Assembly (NCBI GenBank): GCA_003695455.1
Contig: RFJF01000120.1
Coordinates: 1-5,929 of the forward strand
Reading direction: 5' to 3'
Length of the DNA stretch: 5,929 nucleotides
DNA from: Chloroflexota bacterium
GTDB lineage: Bacteria; Chloroflexota; Anaerolineae; 4572-78; J111
A program made the position numbers and the translations under genes. Of the stretch, positions 1-5,929 are shown in pieces. Under the pieces are notes generated by a model. It searched no databases and was not told the origin of the DNA. It saw nothing but the letters and a program-made list of their open reading frames with translations. The number at the start of each line of letters is the position of its first letter. The first letter of the stretch is position 1.

Positions 1-1
1 C

Positions 2-1969
2 GCCACCACCGCCGATGGCTACAACCCCTACCGCATCACCCGCGACGGCATTGAGTGGGAAGTGCCGGAGCCGGACAACCCCTGGGCTAACATCGGCTAC
101 TGGAGCGACCACCAGATTATTTATCTGCAAAAACTGCTGGAATTTGCAGAACAGGCCAACCCCGGCAGCCTGGCGTCGCTCTGGAATCGGCCCGTTTTTT
201 CCTACGCCAACGTGCCGTATCGCCTGCGCCCGTACCCGCAAATGCTGGCCGATTGGTACAACACCATTGATTTTGACGCCGCCGCCGACCAGTCCATTCA
301 GTCTGCCGTATCTGCAATGGGCACGGACGCCCGCCTTGTGCGCGGTGACGACGGTGCAGTACTGCACGTGACAATGGTTGAAAAATTGCTGGTGCTGCTG
401 CTGGCCAAACTCACCAATTGGGTGCCCGAGGGGGGAATCTGGATGAACACCCAGCGCCCGGAGTGGAACGACGCCAACAATGCGCTGGTGGGCAAAGGGC
501 TGTCGGTGGTGACGGCGGCTTACCTGCGCCGTTTTGTGGTTTTTTGGCGTGAGCAGTTGGCCGGCGCAGAAGCAGACACCTTTTCAGTGAATGCGGCCGT
601 GGCCGGTCTGCTGGAACAGGTGCAAACAATTCTGGCCGATACCCTCCACCGTCTGCAAACCGGTTTTTCTGATGCAGACCGCCGGGCCGTGATGAACGCC
701 CTGGGAACGGCCGCAACCGCGTACCGGGCCACCATTTACCGCAACGGGCCGCCGGCGGAACAGACCGCAATCAGCGGGGGCGCGCTGCGCGATTTTTTGG
801 CGCTGGCCCAGGCTCACATTGAACACACCCTGCGCGCCAATCTCAGGCCGGACAAGCTGGCCCATTCCTACAATATTTTGCGACTGGACAACCACAGCGC
901 CGCCGTTGAGCATCTCTACCCGATGCTGGAAGGGCAGGTGGCAGTGTTGTCGTCCGGCTTGCTGACCCCGGACGAGGCGGTTGAGTTGTTGAAGAATCTG
1001 CGCCGGAGCAGCCTGTATCGCCCGGACCAACATTCTTACGTTTTGTACCCCAACCGGAAACTGCCCGGCTTTTTGCACAAAAACAACGTGACCACCGAAC
1101 AGGTTGCCGGCTCGGAACTGGTGCAGGCGCTGGCCGCCGCCAACGATCCACGCTTGCTGGTTCGGGATCAGGCCGGGGTGTATCACTTTAACGGCGCGTT
1201 TCGCAATGCCGGCGACGCGGCCCAAACGCTGGACGAACTGGCCCGCGAGCCGGCCTACGCTGAACAGGTTGCAGCGGAACGGGAGTTTATCCTCAACCTG
1301 TTTGAAGAAACATTCAATCACCGGTCGTTCACCGGTCGCTCCGGCACGTTTTTTGCCTTTGAGGGGCTGGGCAGCATTTACTGGCACATGGTTTCAAAAT
1401 TGCTGCTGGCCGTGTACGAATGTTACGCGGCGGCGCTGAACGACAAGGCCCCGTCACCGGTCACCGAGGCGCTGGCCCGGGCCTATTTTGACATTCGGCA
1501 GGGGTTGGGCTTCAACAAATCACCGGCGGCCTACGGCGCGTTCCCCACCGACCCCTACTCGCACACGCCGGCCGGGAGCGGCGCTCGCCAGCCGGGAATG
1601 ACCGGCCAGGTGAAGGAAGAAATCCTGACCCGCTGGGCCGAACTGGGGATCACCGTGAGCCAGGGGGCGTTGCAATTTAACCCAACCCTGCTCCGGCCCG
1701 ATGATTTTTTGTGCACGCCCGGTCAATTTACGGCCATCAATGCAGCAGGCCGCAAGGAAACAGTGGCGCTGCCGGCCGGTTCGCTGGCCTTTACGCTCTG
1801 CCAGACCCCGGTCATTTACTCTCGCGGCAGTACACCGCAAATTGAAATCATCTTTGCCGATGGGCGCGAGCAAATCATTGCCGGCAGGCGGCTGGATGCC
1901 GCGACCAGCCGCCATATTTTTGACCGCGACGGCTACATCCGGCAGGTACGGGTCATGGTGTCCGTGTGA
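2..1969 (+). CDS. Large conserved protein of uncertain function, possibly a glycoside hydrolase/phosphorylase-like (alpha/alpha)-barrel protein; 5'-truncated
   Basis: The frame is open from base 2 to a TGA at 1967-1969, giving 655 visible residues. The true start lies left of the window; the GTG at 62 is internal, because the reading frame continues upstream of it without a stop. Visible motifs (numbered from base 2) are GYWSDHQIIY at 32-41, RPEWNDANNALVG around 152-164, an SGTFFAFEGLGSIYWHMVSK-like aromatic/Gly block around 443-462, FNKSPAAYGAFPTDPYSHTP from 504, PGMTGQVKEEILTRWAELG from 531 and LLRPDDFL near 562-569. After that the sequence is beta-strand-like to the end. Long helical stretches followed by a beta-rich C-terminus, with a W-N-D motif, resemble the general plan of (alpha/alpha)6-barrel carbohydrate enzymes such as GH94 or GH15-type proteins. 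That is inference: I do not recognise a named family, and catalytic residues cannot be fixed. No membrane segment is visible in this part. It is transcribed towards the tRNA and ends 64 nt before the terminator. Confidence 0.9.
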   Translation, partial: ATTADGYNPYRITRDGIEWEVPEPDNPWANIGYWSDHQIIYLQKLLEFAEQANPGSLASLWNRPVFSYANVPYRLRPYPQMLADWYNTIDFDAAADQSIQSAVSAMGTDARLVRGDDGAVLHVTMVEKLLVLLLAKLTNWVPEGGIWMNTQRPEWNDANNALVGKGLSVVTAAYLRRFVVFWREQLAGAEADTFSVNAAVAGLLEQVQTILADTLHRLQTGFSDADRRAVMNALGTAATAYRATIYRNGPPAEQTAISGGALRDFLALAQAHIEHTLRANLRPDKLAHSYNILRLDNHSAAVEHLYPMLEGQVAVLSSGLLTPDEAVELLKNLRRSSLYRPDQHSYVLYPNRKLPGFLHKNNVTTEQVAGSELVQALAAANDPRLLVRDQAGVYHFNGAFRNAGDAAQTLDELAREPAYAEQVAAEREFILNLFEETFNHRSFTGRSGTFFAFEGLGSIYWHMVSKLLLAVYECYAAALNDKAPSPVTEALARAYFDIRQGLGFNKSPAAYGAFPTDPYSHTPAGSGARQPGMTGQVKEEILTRWAELGITVSQGALQFNPTLLRPDDFLCTPGQFTAINAAGRKETVALPAGSLAFTLCQTPVIYSRGSTPQIEIIFADGREQIIAGRRLDAATSRHIFDRDGYIRQVRVMVSV

Positions 1970-1993
1970 GCAGGGTGCCGGCAGAACCGGAAG

Positions 1994-2011
1994 CAACAAA
2001 AAATTTTGTTG
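1994..2011. repeat. Short A/T-rich inverted repeat after the large gene
   Basis: CAACAAA and TTTGTTG flank a 4-nt centre, 25 nt after the stop codon at 1969. The arms pair perfectly, but the stem is nearly all A-T and no T-run follows it on the + strand. It could weakly assist transcript 3' end formation or be chance. The stronger hairpin at 2041-2067 is the more likely terminator. Confidence 0.35.
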
Positions 2012-2033
2012 AATTGTGATATTGCGCCCCCGT

Positions 2034-2067
2034 AAAACAAAAAACCCTGCCAATCTGGCAGGGTTTT
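2034..2067. terminator. Intrinsic terminator, strongest for the minus strand (tRNA-Lys/operon), probably bidirectional
   Basis: Positions 2041-2052 and 2056-2067 form a perfect 12-bp stem (AAAACCCTGCCA with TGGCAGGGTTTT) around a 3-nt loop. Read on the minus strand, the GC-rich core is followed by TTTTTTGTTTT, a strong U-tract, so it fits as the end of the tRNA-Lys transcript 31 nt beyond the tRNA 3' end. Read on the + strand, the core is followed by only four T, giving a weaker terminator for the large gene at 2-1969. Its place between converging transcripts supports a shared role. Confidence 0.9.
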
Positions 2068-2097
2068 GCAGTTACAACAAATGCGCGGTTATTGAAA

Positions 2098-2170
<73 letters not shown>

Positions 2171-2202
2171 GCGACGTGCATTGAAACTGCGTGTGCGCCC
2201 AA

Positions 2203-2231
2203 ATAATAGCAAACGGGGCGCAATAAGTCAA
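2203..2231 (-). promoter_or_regulatory. Sigma70-type promoter for tRNA-Lys
   Basis: On the minus strand a -35 box TTGACT (2226-2231) and a -10 box TATTAT (2203-2208) are separated by exactly 17 bp. Each differs from the consensus by one base (TTGACA and TATAAT). A transcript would start around 2195-2197, leaving a leader of about 25 nt before the tRNA 5' end at 2170. The position just ahead of a stable RNA gene and the ideal spacing make this convincing by sequence, though no transcript data are available. Confidence 0.8.
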
Positions 2232-2277
2232 AATTAATGCGTTACTGATTATCGTTGGGCCGCGGGCCGCTGAGGAC

Positions 2278-2685
2278 TTACCCGGCAAACCCGCCAAAAA
2301 TGATATTCAACAGCGGCGGCCCAAGAATGAGCGCTCCCACCACCACCGCGGTAATTGCAGAAATCAGCACTGCCCCGGCAGCCACGTCTTTGACTATTTT
2401 TATCTGCGGGTGGAATTCTGTGGTGGCAAAATCCATTGCGGCTTCGGTGGCGGTGTTGAGCATCTCTGCGGCGATGACAAAGCCGGTGGTGAGCGCCAGA
2501 ATGGCCCACTCGGTCAGGCTAACCCGCAAAGCCAGCGCCAGTGCGCCAATCGCCACTGCAATGACTGCGTGAATCTGGGCATTCCGCTGGGTTTTGAATG
2601 TGTGCCAGATTCCGGCAAAGGCGCACCTGAAGCTTTCTATGCGGCTGATGGGTGTAATTTTTGGTGCGGTAGAGTTGGAGTTCAT
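2278..2685 (-). CDS. dgkA: Undecaprenol/diacylglycerol kinase family protein
   Basis: This 135-residue integral membrane protein belongs to the small DgkA family, which uses ATP to phosphorylate a membrane lipid alcohol. In Gram-positive-type operons the substrate is usually undecaprenol, so the enzyme recycles the carrier for cell-wall synthesis. Family signatures are clear: RNAQIH at 34-39, the active-site motif E74-x2-N77-T-A-x-E81-x3-D85, and K99-D100 followed by AAGAV. Three hydrophobic helices are visible, roughly 39-54, 60-76 and 101-123, as expected. The ATG at 2683-2685 was chosen because it overlaps the ybeY stop by one base (TGATG), which implies translational coupling; a longer frame reading back to 2751 would run far into ybeY and adds no family sequence. 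An AGAAG-like weak ribosome site lies inside the end of ybeY. The gene is last of the four-gene cluster. Whether undecaprenol or diacylglycerol is used cannot be read from sequence. Confidence 0.93.
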   Translation of the reverse strand: MNSNSTAPKITPISRIESFRCAFAGIWHTFKTQRNAQIHAVIAVAIGALALALRVSLTEWAILALTTGFVIAAEMLNTATEAAMDFATTEFHPQIKIVKDVAAGAVLISAITAVVVGALILGPPLLNIIFGGFAG

Positions 2686-3164
2686 CAGGCTTCTGTTGGC
2701 TGCACGTGAGAGAGGTTCAATACATCCATCACCTGTTGCTGTGCGGCCCACATTCTGGCTTTGGCCGCGTCCGAGTTGTGATCAAACCCCAGCAGATGAA
2801 GCGTGCCATGCACCGATAACAGCAGTATCTCCTCTGCGGTTGAGTGTCCGGCGGCCGCGGCCTGCGCAGCAGCAACCGGGCCGGCAATAATGATGTCGCC
2901 CAGATAGCCGGCCGAGTCTGGTTCAACGTCGGGGAAGTCGGGGTCAGACTCATTGCCAAAAGACAGCACATCTGTGGGGGCGTTAACGCCGCGATATTGC
3001 CGGTTGAGTTCCTGTACTGTTTCTGACGTGGCAACAGAAAGAGATACACCGGCTGTGGTTTTCTCTGGCGCAACGTGCTGAACGGTGGTTTGTATTGCCT
3101 GTTCAACGCGCCGGGTATCAACCATGTCTGTAAACTCAGGGGCAACGTCTACAAAAATGTTCAT
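2685..3164 (-). CDS. ybeY: Endoribonuclease YbeY (16S rRNA maturation/ribosome quality control)
   Basis: This 159-residue protein is a cytoplasmic, zinc-dependent single-strand endoribonuclease involved in 16S rRNA 3'-end maturation and removal of defective ribosomes (known of the family). The zinc-site motif is intact: H119-G-T-L-H123-L-L-G-F-D-H129. The conserved Arg region is present as NRQYRGVNAPTDVLSF, with R59; many homologues have Asp where this one has Asn61. The GYLGDI segment at 86-91 is also typical. Length matches the family. I chose the ATG at 3162-3164. A TTG directly before it is also possible and would add one residue, but it would leave no space after the GAAAGG ribosome site. 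The gene begins 18 nt after pgpH ends and overlaps dgkA by one base, so it sits in the middle of the operon. Confidence 0.96.
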   Translation of the reverse strand: MNIFVDVAPEFTDMVDTRRVEQAIQTTVQHVAPEKTTAGVSLSVATSETVQELNRQYRGVNAPTDVLSFGNESDPDFPDVEPDSAGYLGDIIIAGPVAAAQAAAAGHSTAEEILLLSVHGTLHLLGFDHNSDAAKARMWAAQQQVMDVLNLSHVQPTEA

Positions 3165-3167
3165 CAA

Positions 3168-3173
3168 CCTTTC
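3168..3173 (-). promoter_or_regulatory. Ribosome binding site of ybeY
   Basis: The minus strand reads GAAAGG, then TTG, then ATG. The purine run is only 3 nt from the ATG and touches the TTG, so it favours the ATG as start although the spacing is shorter than usual. It lies in the short gap after the pgpH stop. Confidence 0.55.
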
Positions 3174-3182
3174 AATCCCAAT

Positions 3183-5429
3183 TTATTCCTGTTGAACCAA
3201 CCCGCCCGATGTTGGCCGTCCGGACAACGGTTTTAGCGTTGGCGGCTGGTATGGCGCATCTGCCGCCGAATCGGTCTTTGCCGGTTGGGGCCCGGTTTGT
3301 TGCTCTGGCGGGTCTTGCCCGGCGGTCTTTGCTTTTTGCTCTTCTTCTTCCTTGATTTGCTCAGGGTATTTAATGCGGGGGTGATGAACGCCCTGCAAAA
3401 TATCTACAAACGCCGAGCGAATTTGGTGCAGGTTGGCTATTGTCAGGTCGCACTCGTCCAATTGGCCGGTTTCCAAGTGATGGGCAATTGATTTTTGCAC
3501 AATCTCATCAATTTCTGCCGCCGATTGAGGTTTGAGCGCCCGCACCGTGGTTTCAGAAACGTCGGCCAGCATCAAAATTCCGGTTTCTCTGGATTGTGGT
3601 TTGGGGCCGGGGTATCTGAAATTAGCTTCGTCAACTGTGGCGCCGGTTTCTTTGGCCGCTTCTACCGCCTGATAATAAAAATATCGCACCAGGCCGGTTC
3701 CCTGATGCTGGGCAATGCCGTCTTTTAACGCTTGCGGCAGGCGGTATTTGTTGGCTAAATCCAGGCCATCGGTTACGTGGCTAATGATGATTTTGGCGCT
3801 GATTTGGGGGTCCAGTTTTTCGTGAACGTTGGTCATTCCTTCGGGCTGGTTTTCAATAAAAAAGTAGGGGCGCTGCATTTTGCCAATATCGTGGTAGTAG
3901 GCCATTACCCGGACCAGCAGCGAGTTGGCGCCAATGCGTTCGGCGGCTTGTTCGGCCAGATTACTGACCATCAGGCTGTGATGATACGTGCCGGGGGCCT
4001 TGAGCAGCAGTTGGCGCAGTAGCGGCTGGGTAGGCCGCCCCAAATCTATGAGTTGAATAGAGGTGGTAATGCCAAACAAGTTGCCAATGGCAAACAAACC
4101 AATCAACGCCAGCCCCGCCGAAAAAATGCCGTTTAACATGCCCAGCAGCATCAACTGCCCAATATTGGCCGAAGATATGGGGTCTGTTGAGATATTAAAA
4201 ATAGTGATAAGCAGGGTATTGACCAACCCCACATTCAGCCCGGCCCACAGCAAGCTGTTAACCCGGTGGCGGCGGCCGATGGCTAAAATCCCTGTCCAGC
4301 CGCTGATTGTCAGATAGATTGCGGTAAAAACGGGGGTTTCTGTAGCCATATAGCCGGCCAAAAATCCAACAATTACGCCGCACATAAAGGCCAGTTGGGC
4401 ATCAATTAAAATAGAAATCATAATTGTGAGCGCGGCGATGGGGTACATATAGTACAGGGTGCCGCTGCCCGGCACCAGTAATTTGGCGGTAACCAAACCG
4501 GTTAGCAGCAGCAGAGCCAGCAGAACCATTTGTTTGCCGTTACTCAGAATTTGCGGGGTGTACTGGTAAATGTAAAAACTGAATATGACAATGATGGTGA
4601 GCAACAGTACAGCCGGAACTACCAGGTCGTCAATCCAGTTGAATACGGATTCATTAAGCCCCAGCGCTTCCAGCCGTTCCAGCTCTCTGTCTCCAATAAC
4701 CCAGCCGGCGGGCGCAATCAGTTCGTTGGCTTCAATGGTTACCTGTACCGGCTCAACGGCTTCCATTGCTGTTTGGCGTTGTTCCTCGGTTCGTTCTTCA
4801 TCCGGGAAGGTGTTGGGCTTGATTAAATCTTCGGTGATGGCAACAATGACATCGGCCTGCGCTTGCGGAATATCGAGCGCCACTTTGTTGGGCAGTTCTC
4901 GCCGTTTGGCAAAAACTTGCGATTCCTTGATTTCGTCACGCATGACGCTGTTGAGCAGGCGCAGCGACTCTTTGCGGGTGGTTTCCCAATCCTCATCATT
5001 CATAATGAGAATCTGGTCAATAACCGCATCGGGAACCTGAACATCCGGTATTGCGTCAATCCACTCAAATTTTTCCGCCAGCGAAGCATACGGGTCGGCC
5101 CGTACGGTTTCCATGTAGTCAAAAATATCTTGCAAGCGACTCACTTGCTGGCGGGCTACGTTGGGGTCGGGGGCGGTAAATTCAGTTGGAACCAGCGCAC
5201 CGGCGCGGGCGCGCGCGGCTTCGGTTTCAATCTGGCTGGTGTAGGTAATCTGTTCAGGAGCAACAATGGCCTGCGGTGCAACATCGCCTTTTTGTAAATT
5301 GACCACATCTGACGATGAAAACTGGTACACCAGCACAAAAATCCCGGCAATTGCAAACAGAAGTGCAATAGTGATTGCCCGAACAATGATTTTATTTGAG
5401 AATTTGTCCTGATAACCCGAAACCGTCAT
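3183..5429 (-). CDS. pgpH: PgpH-type 7TM-HD family cyclic-di-AMP phosphodiesterase
   Basis: This 748-residue membrane protein has the full 7TMR-HD architecture: a short cytoplasmic start, a first membrane helix at about 14-35, a large extracytoplasmic domain (about 40-265), a block of membrane helices (about 269-454), a cytoplasmic HD phosphohydrolase domain (about 480-640) and a charged, Pro/Gln-rich tail (about 685-748). The family hydrolyses c-di-AMP to pApA, controlling osmolyte and envelope homeostasis. HD residues visible are H484, H513-D514 (in YYHDIGK), H551, H575 and D623. In QHQGTGLVRYFYY, residue 576 is Gln, where Firmicutes PgpH proteins, from memory, have a second metal-binding His (QHHGT). 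The start is the ATG at 5427-5429; a TTG at 5439-5441 would add four residues, and neither start has a good Shine-Dalgarno. It lies 33 nt after yqeY and 18 nt before ybeY, the order pgpH-ybeY-dgkA being the one known from Bacillus. The function is confident at family level; the Gln leaves activity slightly open. Confidence 0.94.
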   Translation of the reverse strand: MTVSGYQDKFSNKIIVRAITIALLFAIAGIFVLVYQFSSSDVVNLQKGDVAPQAIVAPEQITYTSQIETEAARARAGALVPTEFTAPDPNVARQQVSRLQDIFDYMETVRADPYASLAEKFEWIDAIPDVQVPDAVIDQILIMNDEDWETTRKESLRLLNSVMRDEIKESQVFAKRRELPNKVALDIPQAQADVIVAITEDLIKPNTFPDEERTEEQRQTAMEAVEPVQVTIEANELIAPAGWVIGDRELERLEALGLNESVFNWIDDLVVPAVLLLTIIVIFSFYIYQYTPQILSNGKQMVLLALLLLTGLVTAKLLVPGSGTLYYMYPIAALTIMISILIDAQLAFMCGVIVGFLAGYMATETPVFTAIYLTISGWTGILAIGRRHRVNSLLWAGLNVGLVNTLLITIFNISTDPISSANIGQLMLLGMLNGIFSAGLALIGLFAIGNLFGITTSIQLIDLGRPTQPLLRQLLLKAPGTYHHSLMVSNLAEQAAERIGANSLLVRVMAYYHDIGKMQRPYFFIENQPEGMTNVHEKLDPQISAKIIISHVTDGLDLANKYRLPQALKDGIAQHQGTGLVRYFYYQAVEAAKETGATVDEANFRYPGPKPQSRETGILMLADVSETTVRALKPQSAAEIDEIVQKSIAHHLETGQLDECDLTIANLHQIRSAFVDILQGVHHPRIKYPEQIKEEEEQKAKTAGQDPPEQQTGPQPAKTDSAADAPYQPPTLKPLSGRPTSGGLVQQE

Positions 5430-5462
5430 TTTATTAACCAACCGGCGCGTAACTGATTGCCG

Positions 5463-5915
5463 CTAACCCTGGTTGCCCAACAATTGCCGCACAACCTGAT
5501 TTACCAGCTTGCCATCGGCTTTGCCTTTGAGCAGGGCCATTGATTGCTTCATTACCTGCCCCATGTCTTTCATGCCGGTTGCGCCCACTTGCTCAATAAC
5601 CTGGGCCACTTGCTGCCGGATTTCATCCTCAGAAAGCTGTGCCGGCAGGTAGCTTTGCAAGATTGCCAGTTCACCCTCTTCTTTTTCAACCAGGTCGGTG
5701 CGCCCGGCTTTTTTGAATTCCGCAATCGAATCACGGCGCTGTTTGGCCTGTTTGGCAATGACGGCCAAAATGCCTTCATTGTCCAACGATTCCCCTGCGT
5801 CAATTTCGGCATATTTAATGGCCGATTTGAGGTTGCGCAATGTTTCACGCCTGAATTTGTCGCCGCTTTTCATGGCATTTTTTAAATCTGCGTTTAACTG
5901 GTCTGTGATGCTCAT
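5463..5915 (-). CDS. yqeY: GatB/YqeY domain-containing protein
   Basis: This 150-residue, helical, soluble protein has the usual YqeY length and both diagnostic regions. The N-terminal part contains MKSGDKFRRETLRNLKSAIK (15-34). The C-terminal part is related to the tail of GatB, the amidotransferase B subunit, with YLPAQLSEDEI at 89-99, GMKDMGQVM at 114-122 and GKADGKLVNQVV at 131-142. The GatB tail contacts tRNA, so an RNA- or tRNA-linked role is often proposed, but the function of stand-alone YqeY is not established. The ATG at 5913-5915 is preceded by GAAGAA about 8 nt upstream, a modest ribosome site. The stop is TAG at 5463-5465. It is the first gene of the visible minus-strand operon; its promoter would lie beyond the right edge, unless further genes precede it. 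Confidence 0.94.
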   Translation of the reverse strand: MSITDQLNADLKNAMKSGDKFRRETLRNLKSAIKYAEIDAGESLDNEGILAVIAKQAKQRRDSIAEFKKAGRTDLVEKEEGELAILQSYLPAQLSEDEIRQQVAQVIEQVGATGMKDMGQVMKQSMALLKGKADGKLVNQVVRQLLGNQG

Positions 5916-5929
5916 GATTGGTATTCTTC

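Noticed and set aside
15..371. + strand open frame of 118 codons overlapping the large gene in another frame
   Set aside because: Low-complexity Thr/Pro/Arg translation, out of frame with the conserved gene; a shadow frame.
584..1387. Antisense open frame of 267 codons inside the large + strand gene
   Set aside because: It lies wholly opposite a well-patterned coding frame. GC-rich codons deplete antisense stops, and its translation is Arg/Gln/Val-rich with no family motif.
1978..1990. CCGG-cagaa-CCGG mini-hairpin just after the large gene
   Set aside because: A 4-bp stem is expected by chance in GC-rich DNA and lacks a U-tract.
1520..2053. Minus-strand open frame of 177 codons spanning the gene end and terminator
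   Set aside because: It starts within the terminator hairpin and is antisense to conserved motifs of the + gene; no recognisable protein features.
2256..2272. GC-rich palindromic stretch (GGGCCGCGGGCC) after dgkA, as a possible terminator
   Set aside because: The best stem is only about 4 bp with a 3-nt loop, and no T-run follows on the minus strand.
2686..2751. N-terminal extension of dgkA to an upstream alternative start
   Set aside because: It would overlap ybeY by 67 nt and adds no DgkA-family sequence; the ATG at 2685 gives the usual length and a coupled overlap.
4585..5040. + strand open frame of 151 codons opposite pgpH
   Set aside because: Ser/Thr-rich translation lying antisense to the extracytoplasmic domain of pgpH, with no motif or ribosome site.

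Overview
The window is bacterial, dense in genes, and has no visible mobile element, CRISPR array or rRNA. The lineage is inferred only. A yqeY-pgpH-ybeY-dgkA cluster of the Gram-positive type, a tRNA without encoded CCA and mid-to-high GC would suit a Chloroflexota (Anaerolineae-like) genome, but nothing in the window proves this.

Layout. Positions 2-1969 (+) hold the 3' part of a large gene that enters from the left edge. It encodes a protein I cannot assign firmly; it looks like a carbohydrate-active (alpha/alpha)-barrel type protein with a beta-rich C-terminus. Positions 1970-2097 are a convergent intergenic region with a strong near-symmetrical hairpin terminator (2034-2067). A tRNA-Lys(CTT) gene lies on the minus strand at 2098-2170, with a consensus-like sigma70 promoter at 2203-2231. 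From 2278 to 5915 four minus-strand genes follow, transcribed right to left: yqeY, pgpH, ybeY, dgkA. Spacing is tight (33 nt, about 18 nt, then a 1-nt TGATG overlap), so they very probably form one operon whose promoter lies beyond the right edge.

How the genes fit together. The operon combines a GatB/YqeY-type protein, a 7TM-HD cyclic-di-AMP phosphodiesterase (PgpH), the rRNA-maturation endonuclease YbeY and an undecaprenol/diacylglycerol kinase (DgkA). It looks like a shortened form of the yqeY...phoH-pgpH-ybeY-dgkA-cdd-era region known from Bacillus, and links RNA quality control, second-messenger turnover and envelope lipid-carrier recycling. No clear terminator separates dgkA from the tRNA, so operon transcripts may read through tRNA-Lys to the shared terminator.

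Most notable points: the unassigned large protein with strongly patterned motifs, and a Gln in PgpH at a position where Firmicutes homologues carry a metal-binding His. I see no evidence of a wholly new multi-gene system here.
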